64,000 bases of DNA from Mycobacterium sp. AZCC_0083. Its GTDB lineage: Bacteria > Actinomycetota > Actinomycetes > Mycobacteriales > Mycobacteriaceae. Numbering within the stretch: position 1 is the first letter of the stretch; each line of letters opens with the position of its first letter. The stretch spans positions 62,001-126,000 of the forward strand of contig NZ_JACHGP010000013.1 in assembly GCF_014202335.1 (NCBI RefSeq), given 5' to 3'. The notes beneath the pieces were generated by a model. The model was not told the origin of the DNA and did not search any database. It saw nothing but the letters and a program-made list of their open reading frames with translations. Below, one piece after another: positions 1 through 8,577 of the stretch. The translations under genes were made by a program, and so were the position numbers.

Positions 1-686
1 CTTGCCTCGACGGTGAGGCTGATTGCGGCGACTGGGACGCGATGGGAGTTGAAGACGGCGGCAGCGACCGTGCGGAGACCGTACGCGTTTTCGCCATCTG
101 AGATCGCGTAACCCCGCTCCCGCACCTCGGCGCACCGTTGCAATAGATCGGGCAACTCCGTGAGTGTGCGTTCCGAGAGCTTCACTCGCTCACTGCTTTC
201 AAGGGTCTGAATCTGGGTGCTCTCCGGAAGATGGGCGAGAATGACGTGGCCGAGTGCCGATGCGTATGCCTTCACCCGGCGCCCAGGACGGACGTCGATG
301 TTGTGGTGGGCGAGCCCGCTGTCGACCCGTTGGAGATAGAGGATGTCGGAGCCCTCCAGCGTTCCGAGTGAAGCTGCGTCCGCGAAATCGGGTACGCATT
401 CCTCGAGAAGCGGCTTGGCGTGATCCCACAAATCGTGGGAAGACAGGGCGTTGAAGCCCAGCTCGAGGCACTTCAGACTGAGCCGAAATCGCTTGGATGG
501 CACACTGATCAGATAGCCGAGGTCGAGCAACGTGTTGAGCAGCCGGTAGGCGGTGCCGCGGTCGAGGTTGGCCGCCGCGGCGACCTCGCTGACCGACATG
601 ATCGGCGTGCTCGGCTGAAAGGCCGTCAAGACGGTGAATGCCTTGGCTACCGAATTGACGACGTTCTTGGGATTGCGGCCCTCCAT
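1..686 (-). CDS. IclR-family transcriptional regulator (C-terminus cut by window edge)
   Basis: This reading frame is open from an ATG at 686 to the window edge, about 228 codons; IclR proteins are usually about 250-260 residues, so only the last 20-30 are missing. The translation begins MEGRNPKNVVNSVAKAF and continues with an N-terminal winged helix (SVSEVAAAANLDRGTAYRLL) followed by the effector-binding domain (segments LYLQRVDSG, GHVILAHLP, GYAISDGENAYGLRTVAAAV), the standard IclR order. It lies directly downstream of an SDR gene and an MFS transporter on the same strand, so it is probably the local regulator of that operon. Effector unknown. No strong ribosome binding site is visible before the ATG; a GAGGA lies about 25 bases upstream, so a slightly earlier start is possible. 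Confidence 0.88.
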   Translation of the reverse strand, partial: MEGRNPKNVVNSVAKAFTVLTAFQPSTPIMSVSEVAAAANLDRGTAYRLLNTLLDLGYLISVPSKRFRLSLKCLELGFNALSSHDLWDHAKPLLEECVPDFADAASLGTLEGSDILYLQRVDSGLAHHNIDVRPGRRVKAYASALGHVILAHLPESTQIQTLESSERVKLSERTLTELPDLLQRCAEVRERGYAISDGENAYGLRTVAAAVFNSHRVPVAAISLTVEA

Positions 687-712
687 CGCCGATGGCGAGC
701 CCGTGGAGTTCC

Positions 713-1462
713 TCACGAGGCGAACACCTTGATCGTGGTGAGACCGCCGTCGACGGCGAGCACGGTTCCGACGATCGAGCGTGCACTCGGTCGACTGATG
801 AAAAGGGCGGCATCGGCCACCTCGTTGGCGCCGACCATCGCACCGGTGGGTTGCCTGTGGTCGTACACCGCGCGCTGGGCCGCCGGATCGGGCGCCCGAT
901 CGATGAGTCGGTCGATCAACGGTGTATCGACGGTCCCCGGCGCCAGGCAGTTCACCCGAATCCCCTCGGCCACGAGGTCGGCCGCCATCGCCCGGCTCAT
1001 GGCCTCGATGGCACCCTTGGTCCCGGCGTACAGCACTCGGTTCCGTAGCCCGGTGGTGGCCGTGCAGGACGACATGTTCAGAATGCTTGCCGCGGACGAC
1101 TTCCGAAGAAGGGGCAGAGCAGCGCGTGCAGTGCGGATCATCCCGAGCACGTTGACGTCATAGACGTGCGCCCAATCCGATATCGATCCCTCCTCGACGG
1201 TCGCGGGGTAGCTGATACCGGCGTTGTTGATCAGGACGTCGAGTCGCCCGCCGGGACTGAGTTGGTTGACTGCGGACTCCACGTCGTCGTCGTCGGTGAC
1301 GTCGACAGCGAGCGCCGTTGTCCCGGTCGGGGCACCGTGCGGATCCTTGTCCAGGACCCCCACGGTCGCACCCGCCGCGACGAAGGCCTTCGCGATCGCC
1401 CACCCGATGCCCGATCCACCGCCCGTCACGATCACGTGCATGCCATCGAATTCGTTGGTCAT
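713..1462 (-). CDS. Short-chain dehydrogenase/reductase (SDR)
   Basis: The 249-residue protein is a classical SDR. It has the nucleotide-binding TGGGSGIG motif near residue 13, NNAGIS near residue 78, and the Ser-Tyr-Lys catalytic set in NMSSCTATTGLRNRVLYAGTK, followed by the usual AMAADLVAEGIRVNCLAPG segment. Family knowledge predicts NAD(P)-dependent oxidation or reduction of an alcohol or keto group in the cytoplasm; the substrate cannot be read. The ATG at 1462 follows a good Shine-Dalgarno sequence (AAGGAGG, about 7 bases upstream). It sits between the MFS symporter and the IclR regulator on the same strand, which suggests an uptake-plus-first-oxidation operon under IclR control. Confidence 0.9.
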   Translation of the reverse strand: MTNEFDGMHVIVTGGGSGIGWAIAKAFVAAGATVGVLDKDPHGAPTGTTALAVDVTDDDDVESAVNQLSPGGRLDVLINNAGISYPATVEEGSISDWAHVYDVNVLGMIRTARAALPLLRKSSAASILNMSSCTATTGLRNRVLYAGTKGAIEAMSRAMAADLVAEGIRVNCLAPGTVDTPLIDRLIDRAPDPAAQRAVYDHRQPTGAMVGANEVADAALFISRPSARSIVGTVLAVDGGLTTIKVFAS

Positions 1463-1503
1463 GGACTGCCTCCTTGAGTGTGGGTGGTCGGTGTCATCTC
1501 GAA

Positions 1504-2889
1504 TTACGAATTGGCGGTGACGGTTTCGATCGACTTTCCAGTGTCCGGCTCGTAGGCCAGGCTCATCTGCTCGGCGCGATCGGCGGTCGTGAAGTCGCTG
1601 CGGCGTGTCGGTGCGATGGCGCCCTTGGCGAATGCGAGGCCGACGATCGCCACACCCTGCCAGAGGACGAGGAAGCCGATGACGTAACCCGCTCCTCCCC
1701 CGGCCAGCATGATGAGGCCCGACGCGACGAGCGGGGTCAGGCCGGACAGCGCCACACCGTTGAACTCGCGGGCCACGGAGATTCCGGTCTGCCGGAAGCG
1801 GGTCTCGAAGAGCTCGGCCAAGAACGCGCCCTGCGGACCGAACGTCGCGCCGAGACCGATGCCGTACGCGAGCGCCATCGCCAGGACTATCAGGGTGATG
1901 TTCCGGCTCTCGAGCATTGCGAAGAACGGGTAGGCGAACGCGATCATGAACACGCAGCCGGTGATCATCACACGCCGTCGCCCCACGATGTCGGAGAGCC
2001 AGCCAAAGAACGGGGTGCAGATCATGCCCGCAATCGCCGCGCAGACGAGGGCCCAGGTGGCAGTGTCGGTCGACATTCCGAGCGTGGCGACGATGAAGCC
2101 GGCCGCGAAGGTGTCGACCAGTGAACCCGTCGAGTTCAAACCCGAGATCGACAGAAAGCCCATGAACAGGTCGCGGGGGCGCTCCCGGAAGACTTGGAGG
2201 ATGGGCATGTGCGGACGATCGCCCGCAGCCACCTCGGCGAGGAACGCCGGTGTTTCGCTGAGGCGGTTCCGGACGTAGACGGCGATCCCCAGGAACACGA
2301 TGCTGATCAGGAACGGAATTCGCCAGCCCCAGGCGGCGAACTGTTCGTCAGTGGTCAACGCAGAGATGATGGCGAACGCGCCGGAGGCCAGGAGGAGACC
2401 ACCCGAGGTCATCGCGCAGGTAATTGCGGTGAAGAATCCCCGACGCTTGACAGGCGCGTACTCGGCTACGAACGTGATGCCGCCCGCAAGCTCCGCACCG
2501 GCGCCGAATCCCTGGGCGATCAGCAGCAGTACCAACAAGATCGGCGCCCAGAACCCCGCTGTCGCATAGGTCGGCAGCACACCGATGAGGACCGTCGAGA
2601 TGCCCATTAGTGACAGCGAGAACAGGAGAATCGGCTTACGCCCATACCTGTCTGCGAGGCTACCGAGCACCACGCCGCCAATTGGCCTTGCAAACGAGCC
2701 AACGGCATACCCGGCGAAGGCGGCGAGCGTTCCCGCCGCCGGGCTGAACGTCGGGAAGAACAGATCATTCAGGACGAGCCCGGCCACGATTCCGTACAGC
2801 GCGAAGCCATACCACTCGATCACCGTTCCCACGGCGGCGCCCATGGTGACGCGCCACATCTCCTGACTACTCAATGAATTGACGGACAT
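1504..2889 (-). CDS. MFS transporter, metabolite:H+ symporter (MHS) type
   Basis: The 461-residue protein begins MSVNSLSSQEMWRVTMGAA and has about 12 hydrophobic segments. The loop after TM2-3 carries GSLADRYGRKPILL, the MFS signature, and the second half repeats it as GWLSDIVGRRRVM. The overall pattern (charged start, WYGFALYG in TM1, FVAEYAPVKRRGFF) is that of the metabolite:H+ symporter family, which imports organic acids, osmolytes or aromatic acids. The frame stays open upstream to 3036, but the ATG at 2889 follows AGGAG about 10 bases upstream and gives the normal family N-terminus. It is first in an operon with an SDR and an IclR regulator. The substrate is probably an organic acid (inference). 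Confidence 0.88.
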   Translation of the reverse strand: MSVNSLSSQEMWRVTMGAAVGTVIEWYGFALYGIVAGLVLNDLFFPTFSPAAGTLAAFAGYAVGSFARPIGGVVLGSLADRYGRKPILLFSLSLMGISTVLIGVLPTYATAGFWAPILLVLLLIAQGFGAGAELAGGITFVAEYAPVKRRGFFTAITCAMTSGGLLLASGAFAIISALTTDEQFAAWGWRIPFLISIVFLGIAVYVRNRLSETPAFLAEVAAGDRPHMPILQVFRERPRDLFMGFLSISGLNSTGSLVDTFAAGFIVATLGMSTDTATWALVCAAIAGMICTPFFGWLSDIVGRRRVMITGCVFMIAFAYPFFAMLESRNITLIVLAMALAYGIGLGATFGPQGAFLAELFETRFRQTGISVAREFNGVALSGLTPLVASGLIMLAGGGAGYVIGFLVLWQGVAIVGLAFAKGAIAPTRRSDFTTADRAEQMSLAYEPDTGKSIETVTANS

Positions 2890-2964
2890 CGCTCTGCTCC
2901 TGGTATGAGGATGACAGCCGCTCCTGACGGCGCGGCTGGGATGCGAGGAATGTCCGTCTCGCTG

Positions 2965-2997
2965 ATCGGAATGCGAACACTCGTTCGGAATACCGAT
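2965..2997. promoter_or_regulatory. Candidate IclR operator upstream of the MFS-SDR-IclR operon
   Basis: About 75-110 bases before the transporter start there is a nested inverted repeat. The inner arms are CGAAC (2974-2978) and GTTCG (2983-2987); the outer arms are ATCGG (2965-2969) and CCGAT (2993-2997). CGGAAT also occurs twice as a direct repeat. Placement and symmetry fit an IclR-type operator, but binding is inferred only. Confidence 0.4.
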
Positions 2998-3164
2998 TAC
3001 GGTCACCAGTGTGTGACGGACGCCACGTGTTGTCAAGTATTTGGCGGACGTCGGCGGCCTACGTCCGTGGGCCTAACTCGGGCGAATCGACCCGATCCGA
3101 CCGCGGCCAGTTGTTCGACACGTTTACGGGAACACCCGACGGCCGCATTGTGTTGGCAACGGTC

Positions 3165-4100
3165 GTGAGCCATGACCTGATCACCACGCCATTTGGATTC
3201 GACTCGACCGCAGCGGAGGTGATCGCAGGCGTCGACCTCTCGGGCAAGCGCGCAATCGTCACCGGCGGCGCTTCAGGGATTGGTGTCGAGACCGCGCGAG
3301 CGCTGGCCGACGCCGGTGCGCACGTCACGCTGGCGGTGCGCGACACCGCCGCGGGCAGCCGGGTCGCCGGGGAGATCGGCGGCAAGGTGGACGTGGCGCC
3401 GCTCGACCTGAGCGCGCCCACGAGCATCGCCGCCTTCGTCGCGGCATGGTACGAGCCCCTGCACATCCTGGTCAACAACGCAGGCGTGATGGCCATCCAA
3501 GAGCTGACGCTGTCTGCCACCGGACACGAAATGCAGTTCGCCACCAATCATCTCGGCCACTTCGCGCTCGCCACCGGCCTGCACGATGCACTTGCCGCGG
3601 CGGGCGGCGCCCGCATCGTCTCGGTCAGCTCCAGCGGACACCTGCGGTCCCCGGTGATCTTCGACGACATCGACTACGCCTTCCGCGAGTACGACCCGTT
3701 CGGTGCGTACGGTCAGTCCAAGACGGCCAACGTGCTGTTCGCCGTCGATGCCAGCACCCGCTGGGCCGACGACGGCATCACCGCCAACGCCTTGATGCCC
3801 GGCGGAATCCTCACCGCGCTGCAACGGCACCTCGACCCGGACTACGGGAAGGAGGCCGAGGAGCGCTTCCGCAGGGCGGGCAGCCGGCTCAAGAACGCCG
3901 AGCAGGGCGCGGCCACCTCGACGCTGCTCGCCGCCTCTCCCCTACTCGACGGCGTTGGTGGCCGGTACTTCGAGGACTGCAACGAGGCGCCGGTGATACA
4001 CCGCCGCGACGAGACGACCATCGCAGGCGTCGCACCGTATGCGCTCGACCCCGAGAACGCGGCCCGTCTCTGGGACCTGTCCGCAGAGCTGATTGGCTAG
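3165..4100 (+). CDS. SDR oxidoreductase, retinol-dehydrogenase/WWOX-like
   Basis: From the GTG at 3165 (VSHDLITTPFGFDS) the protein has 311 residues. It carries the SDR motifs TGGASGIG, NNAGVM and a YGQSK active site (FGAYGQSKTANVLF), plus the FATNHLGHF segment typical of the retinol dehydrogenase-like, WW-domain oxidoreductase-like subgroup. The frame is open upstream to 3009, but that part has no SDR-like sequence, so the later GTG is preferred. It is transcribed away from the MFS operon and converges on the glycosyltransferase gene, with a 4-base overlap at the 3' ends. Substrate unknown. Confidence 0.85.
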   Translation: MSHDLITTPFGFDSTAAEVIAGVDLSGKRAIVTGGASGIGVETARALADAGAHVTLAVRDTAAGSRVAGEIGGKVDVAPLDLSAPTSIAAFVAAWYEPLHILVNNAGVMAIQELTLSATGHEMQFATNHLGHFALATGLHDALAAAGGARIVSVSSSGHLRSPVIFDDIDYAFREYDPFGAYGQSKTANVLFAVDASTRWADDGITANALMPGGILTALQRHLDPDYGKEAEERFRRAGSRLKNAEQGAATSTLLAASPLLDGVGGRYFEDCNEAPVIHRRDETTIAGVAPYALDPENAARLWDLSAELIG

Positions 4101-5227
4101 CGCGGCATCGGGTTTGACCGGTAGAACTCGACGTGACGCCGCGCGGAATCCTCCCAGGTGAGTGACGACGCCAGCGCGCGGCCCGGTTCCGGATCAGCAC
4201 CGCGCTCCAGTGCATCGACGAGCGCCTCGGCGAACGCGGCCGGTGTGGAGGCATAGCGGACCGTGTCACCAAAGACCTCGTGCAGCACCGGCAGGTCCCG
4301 CGTCACGACGGGTCGACCCGCGGCCAATGCCTCCATGGCGGCCAGCCCGAATCCCTCCTTGGTCGAGGGAAAGGCGAAGGCCGCCGATGCGGCGACCAGG
4401 CTGGGTAACTCGTCGTCCTCGAGCGTGCCCAGAATGACGGGTTCGACGTCGAGATCGGCGCACTTCTGCTCGAAGGCGGCGCGATAGTCCCGGTAGTCGA
4501 ACAGCGTCTCGCCGCCGGCGATGACCAGTCCGACGTCGGGAAGGCGCTGGCGCAGAAGGTGATACGCCTCGACCAGGTCGATGGTGCCCTTGCGGGGTTC
4601 GATCCCGCCGACGGCGAGCACGTACCTTCCCAGGCGTTGCCGCCAATCGTCACGCCGGTTTCGTGCCGACCGCGTGTCGGACGCCGCATCGATGAACCGT
4701 TGCGCGCGAACGCCGTTGGGGATGACGGTGGGATGCAGACCCCAGCCTGCGGCTACCTCGGCGGCCACGGCTGCCGACACGCAGATGCGGGCATACGGTT
4801 CGACGACGGCCTTCTCGTGGCACTCGGCCAGCACCGGGGTGGTGAACTCGTCGAGGTGGTGAATGGTGCGTATGCACCTACCCGCGGCGTTGGCGCTGAT
4901 GCAGTCCTGGGCGTGCACGACGTCGTACTCGCCAGGGGTGAACTCCGAGCGCATGAGCGCTATCGACCGGACGATGCGGTCAGTCACCGACTCCTCGCCG
5001 CGGTCGGGGAAGTCGACCAGCCTGACCCGGACCGCCGGATCGACGTCGCGGAAGAAGCCGCGGTCACCCTTGCGGGCCAACGACCACACGGTCACCTCCA
5101 CACCCGACGCCGCCAGCGCCTCGGCCAGGTTCAGCGTGTGCACCACCCCACCCCGGGGCTTCGTCGAATAGGTCAGGAGCGCGACGCGCAGCGGGGCGAG
5201 CGAAGCGACGGGAGATGTCACGGTCAA
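4097..5227 (-). CDS. Glycosyltransferase of the MSMEG_0565 family (GT4 fold), last gene of the Nit1C operon
   Basis: The 376-residue protein has the two-Rossmann GT-B layout: an N-terminal acceptor domain (TKPRGGVVHTLNLAEALAASG, then DVVHAQD), a donor domain starting at LAVGGIEPRKGTIDLVEAY, and the GT4 motif EGFGLAAMEALAAGRPVV with its conserved Glu residues. This is the glycosyltransferase family that co-occurs with the Nit1C gene set. It would use a nucleotide-sugar donor; the acceptor is unknown. The start shown is a TTG whose TTGA overlaps the stop of the upstream gene; a GTG at 5221 is an alternative. Operon position points to the nitrogen-starvation pathway, with no direct evidence of role. 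Confidence 0.85.
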   Translation of the reverse strand: MTVTSPVASLAPLRVALLTYSTKPRGGVVHTLNLAEALAASGVEVTVWSLARKGDRGFFRDVDPAVRVRLVDFPDRGEESVTDRIVRSIALMRSEFTPGEYDVVHAQDCISANAAGRCIRTIHHLDEFTTPVLAECHEKAVVEPYARICVSAAVAAEVAAGWGLHPTVIPNGVRAQRFIDAASDTRSARNRRDDWRQRLGRYVLAVGGIEPRKGTIDLVEAYHLLRQRLPDVGLVIAGGETLFDYRDYRAAFEQKCADLDVEPVILGTLEDDELPSLVAASAAFAFPSTKEGFGLAAMEALAAGRPVVTRDLPVLHEVFGDTVRYASTPAAFAEALVDALERGADPEPGRALASSLTWEDSARRHVEFYRSNPMPR

Positions 5228-6063
5228 CGCCGCGTCGTGATGCCGTAGACGTCTACCCGACGTTCGGCCAAGTGGTTCAACACCCTTCTGGCCCTGGCAA
5301 TTTCGGCTTCGACGTCGACGGTGACCTTCGCCATTCCGCCCTTGGATCCGGTGTTCACCAGCACGTCACCGCCGGGACCCACCACCTTGGCCTGGCCAAG
5401 AAACCGCAAAGCCCCCATCACGCCCGTCTGATTCGACGACACCAGCACCACTTGATTCTCGGCGGCGCGGGCACAGTCGTAGAGGTCGAACAGGCGGGCC
5501 TGCCGGTCGGCGGGCAGTCTCGAGGCTCGGTCGGTCACGCTGGCCGGCCACGCCGACAGCGCCGCGATGATCTGTGCACCGTCCAGCGCCAGAGCGCGAG
5601 CGGATTCCGGGAACGTCTTGTCGTAGTCGATCAGCATGCCGAGCCGGCCGACCGGGGTGTCGAACGCCGCGAAGGCATCTCCGGCAAGATAGGCCAGCCC
5701 TTCGCCCGCCGGCTGATGGACCTTGCGGTGGTGACCGAGCACTCCGTCGCCCGAGACGCAGATCGCCGCGTTGTAGCGACCGTGGTGGGCCTCCTCGGCG
5801 TAGCCGAGGCACACCGTCATCGGCCCGGCAGCGGCGATCACCGCCGCGATCTCGGGCCCGTTCGGGTCCAGTGCCGACGGCCTGTCGTCGGGATCGGGCG
5901 CGCGCAGGTCACCGATGTAGCCGCCAAGGCACGCGTCGGGGAACACCAGGAGGTCGACGCCATCGCGTGCGGCGGACTCCACGATGCCGACCACCTTGGC
6001 GACCCCGCGATCGACGTCGCGGCCGAAGTTCGCCGCGACGGCCGCCATCGTGACCAAGGTCAA
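5224..6063 (-). CDS. Carbon-nitrogen hydrolase paralogue lacking catalytic Cys and Glu (pseudo-nitrilase)
   Basis: The 279-residue protein aligns along its whole length with the operon's other nitrilase (10147-11040), sharing AAVAANF near the start, RKVHQP, DTPVGR, YDKxFPE and SAWPA. In the nitrilase superfamily the triad is Glu-Lys-Cys. Here Lys114 is kept, but the Glu position reads FPDACLGG (Asp43) and the Cys position reads LIDYDKTFPE (Asp146; the codon is plainly GAC). Hydrolysis through a thioimidate or thioester intermediate would therefore be impossible, which suggests a regulatory or structural partner or a different chemistry. The start is uncertain: TTG 6063, TTG 6057 (best alignment with the paralogue) or ATG 6048. 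Confidence 0.87.
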   Translation of the reverse strand: MTLVTMAAVAANFGRDVDRGVAKVVGIVESAARDGVDLLVFPDACLGGYIGDLRAPDPDDRPSALDPNGPEIAAVIAAAGPMTVCLGYAEEAHHGRYNAAICVSGDGVLGHHRKVHQPAGEGLAYLAGDAFAAFDTPVGRLGMLIDYDKTFPESARALALDGAQIIAALSAWPASVTDRASRLPADRQARLFDLYDCARAAENQVVLVSSNQTGVMGALRFLGQAKVVGPGGDVLVNTGSKGGMAKVTVDVEAEIARARRVLNHLAERRVDVYGITTRR

Positions 6064-6064
6064 C

Positions 6065-7513
6065 TCACGCCCTCCCCAGACCCGTCACACCGGGCGCCAC
6101 CGCGGTCGTCGTGACGCCGTCCGGCCATCGCATCCGGACACCCGGATCAGTCGTCAGCCTGCCGCAGTCCGCGCTTGCCACTCCGTCGGGTACTGGTGTC
6201 GTACGGGCGTCTGCACGGTCGGCGGTGAGCATGGCGTAGCCAGGAAAGCACGTCAGCCACTGCCCCATGTCGGCTTTCGCCGGTCGCGGAATCCTGGCGA
6301 CGTCGAGTTCGGCGCCGGCACCGCTGGCTTCGGCGAGCATGCCCGCGGTCCCAACGATGCCCGCCATGCTGACGTCCTTGGCCGCGCGCGGCCGCATCTG
6401 CCCCACCAGGGTTGCCAACCGCGCCAGGTCGGCGCCGTCGCGGGTGCTGCTGGAATCCCATTGGCGGCCATGGTGACCCGGCCGCCAGTCGCCGACCAGA
6501 TCCGCAGTCAGGCGCAGGGTGTCTCCCGCCGATCCACCGCCTGCGCGGACGAGTTCGGTGGTGCGGCCGAACGCCGTCACCGCGAGCGATGCGGGGACGC
6601 CCAGCTGGGTGTGGCCACCGAGAACCGGGACCTGCCACGCGGCCGACGCCTTGGCGATCCCCCGCACGATGCGGGTGAGCAGCGACCTGGTCGGGGCGCC
6701 GATCGCATCCAAGAGACCCGTTGGTGTCGCGCCCATCGCCGTCAGATCGTTGACGTTGACCAACACCGAGCACCAGCCGGCCCACTCCGGATCACGTTCG
6801 ACCATCGACGGGATGATGGCATCGCACGCGGCGACGAAGTCACTGCCGGGCAGCGGCACTCCGTCGTCGCCGACGAAGCCAGCGGGGCCGAGGCCGCCCT
6901 GGATCTCCCGCAGCGGCGCCAGCGCGTCGCCGAGGAACGACTTGGTGGCGTCGGCCAGGCGTTGCATCTGATGAAGCGGCCAGCGCATCGCGGCGTGTGG
7001 TTGGCCCGCGACCAGGCAATCGCCGTGGTTCTCCCACCCGAGCGAGCCGAACATCGCGGCGTAGCGCGCCTGTACCGTGGCATCGAAGCGCAGCACATCC
7101 GCGGACTCCGCGTGGGCGCACGCCGCCCGGATGAGTGCGGGGCCAACCCCCGAGGACCGTGCCGAGTCGACCGTGACCAGGCGGCTGCCCGTCCACCAGC
7201 CGATGTCCGGTTCGCACCGTGGCGCGAGTCGCACTCCGCCGAGGACCGTCCCGTCGGCGGCAGCGGCGACGAGGACCACCGTGCGTGGATCGTCGTCGAT
7301 GTCGTCGGCGTCGCTGCTCGTGAACAGATGCTGCTCGCGCACGAACGCGTCGTGACGCAGCCTGCGGAATGCCGCGACGTCCGCGTCGCTCTCCGCACGA
7401 TGGATGAGGAACGCCGGCGTCGAATGGGTGCGGGCGCCTGCCAGGATCGACAGCTCTTGCCTACGCCGGAGCTGTTGGGCCACTTCGGTTCTCGTCGTCT
7501 CCACGATGCTCAC
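6065..7513 (-). CDS. MSMEG_0567/Sll0787-family protein: GNAT acetyltransferase fused to AIR-synthase-like domain
   Basis: From the GTG at 7513, which overlaps the stop of the radical SAM gene (GTGA), the protein has 482 residues. Residues about 15-165 look like a GNAT acyltransferase domain (FRRLRHDAFVREQHLF, then GGVRLAPR, RSSGVGPALIRAACAHAE). Residues about 180-482 resemble the PurM/AIR synthase ATP-binding fold (GDDGVPLPGSDFVAACDAI, LVNVNDLTAMGATPTGLLDAI, VLGGHTQLG). In some Nit1C clusters these are separate genes (nitE and nitF in the Pseudomonas naming); here they are fused. The AIR-synthase part suggests ATP-dependent activation of an amide or formyl group; the substrate is unknown. Confidence 0.88.
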   Translation of the reverse strand: MSIVETTRTEVAQQLRRRQELSILAGARTHSTPAFLIHRAESDADVAAFRRLRHDAFVREQHLFTSSDADDIDDDPRTVVLVAAAADGTVLGGVRLAPRCEPDIGWWTGSRLVTVDSARSSGVGPALIRAACAHAESADVLRFDATVQARYAAMFGSLGWENHGDCLVAGQPHAAMRWPLHQMQRLADATKSFLGDALAPLREIQGGLGPAGFVGDDGVPLPGSDFVAACDAIIPSMVERDPEWAGWCSVLVNVNDLTAMGATPTGLLDAIGAPTRSLLTRIVRGIAKASAAWQVPVLGGHTQLGVPASLAVTAFGRTTELVRAGGGSAGDTLRLTADLVGDWRPGHHGRQWDSSSTRDGADLARLATLVGQMRPRAAKDVSMAGIVGTAGMLAEASGAGAELDVARIPRPAKADMGQWLTCFPGYAMLTADRADARTTPVPDGVASADCGRLTTDPGVRMRWPDGVTTTAVAPGVTGLGRA

Positions 7514-8565
7514 CCGCCCACGCTCTGCAGAATGCCGCAAGCACCGCACGCAGCGCAACCGGCCTTCTGTTCGGCGCCCGCCATACTTGCCAGCTGAAGG
7601 GCGTTGGCGACTTCGCGGGACACCTTCTCGACGATCGGGGCGTCGGGGGCCCGCGCTCCGTCGACGTCGACGGCCAGGGTGCCGGGATGCGGCCGGAACG
7701 GCACCACGAAGGGGTAGACCCCGATCTCGATGAGCTCGGCGGCGCCCGCGATGAGCTCATCGGGATCCTCGCCGAGTCCGACGAGCAGATACGTCGAGAC
7801 TTGATTGCGTCCGAACACCCGGACCGCCTCGCGCCACGCGTCCCGGTACTGCGACAGCGGAACGGTCGCCTTGCCCGGCATCCATCGACGACGTACGTCA
7901 TCGTCGAGGGATTCCACGTGAATGCCGATGGCGTCCGCACCCGCGTCGCGCAGTTCGGCGAGCACGGCCAGGTCGGTGGGTGGTTCGCACTGCACCTGGA
8001 TGGGCAGTCCGGGCACCGCCGCCTTGACCGCCCGCACACAACGGGCCAGATGCCTGGCGCCGCGGTCACTTCCCGCGGAGGTGCCCGTGGTCATCACCAT
8101 GTGCTCGATGCCGTCGAGCCGCACTGCCGCCTCGGCCACCTCCGCCAGTTCGGCAGGGCGCTTGACGGCGGTGGTGGCGCCCGACCGCAGCGACTCCTCG
8201 ATCGAACAGAATCGGCAGCGCTGATCCTCCGCGTAACGGATGCAGGTCTGAACGACGGTGGTGGCGAGCACGTTCCGGCCGTGCAGCCGGGCGATCTTCT
8301 CGTATGACACGCCTTCCGCGGTCTGCAGATCGTAGAACCTGGGCCGGTCGATGACGCGAACGTCGAGCCCGGAATCCTCACCATCGAGGAGCACCTTGGC
8401 GCCGTCGAAGACGAAGGGGCTCAGCGGGTTGAGCGGGATGGCGGCGGCGCGGCCGTCGATCACCAGGTGGCCGTCGTCACTGGGACCCGCACCAGCGGTG
8501 CGGCTCACGGGCGGCCGGCCGCGAATACCCAACAGGGCGAGGTCGACTCGAGTGGAGACTGACAT
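7510..8565 (-). CDS. MSMEG_0568-family radical SAM protein
   Basis: The 351-residue protein contains C108-x8-C117-x2-C120 (IRYAEDQRCRFCSIEESL), a spaced-out version of the usual CxxxCxxC that binds the SAM-cleaving 4Fe-4S cluster. It also has an MTTGTSAGSDRG stretch and IQVQCEPPTDLAVLAELRDAGADAIG, which resemble biotin synthase/lipoyl synthase-like barrels. A second cysteine group near the C-terminus, C337-x2-C340-x2-C343, could hold an auxiliary cluster. The ATG follows GGAGGAG, whose bases overlap the stop region of the preceding gene. It belongs to the conserved Nit1C set (nitD in the Pseudomonas naming). Product unknown. Confidence 0.9.
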   Translation of the reverse strand: MSVSTRVDLALLGIRGRPPVSRTAGAGPSDDGHLVIDGRAAAIPLNPLSPFVFDGAKVLLDGEDSGLDVRVIDRPRFYDLQTAEGVSYEKIARLHGRNVLATTVVQTCIRYAEDQRCRFCSIEESLRSGATTAVKRPAELAEVAEAAVRLDGIEHMVMTTGTSAGSDRGARHLARCVRAVKAAVPGLPIQVQCEPPTDLAVLAELRDAGADAIGIHVESLDDDVRRRWMPGKATVPLSQYRDAWREAVRVFGRNQVSTYLLVGLGEDPDELIAGAAELIEIGVYPFVVPFRPHPGTLAVDVDGARAPDAPIVEKVSREVANALQLASMAGAEQKAGCAACGACGILQSVGG

Positions 8566-8577
8566 GGATTCTCCTCC

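Noticed and set aside
5195-5215. Fourth copy of the GTCGCTTCG dispersed repeat inside the glycosyltransferase gene
   Set aside because: Only the short core matches, and the encoded residues fit a normal N-terminus, so chance is likely.
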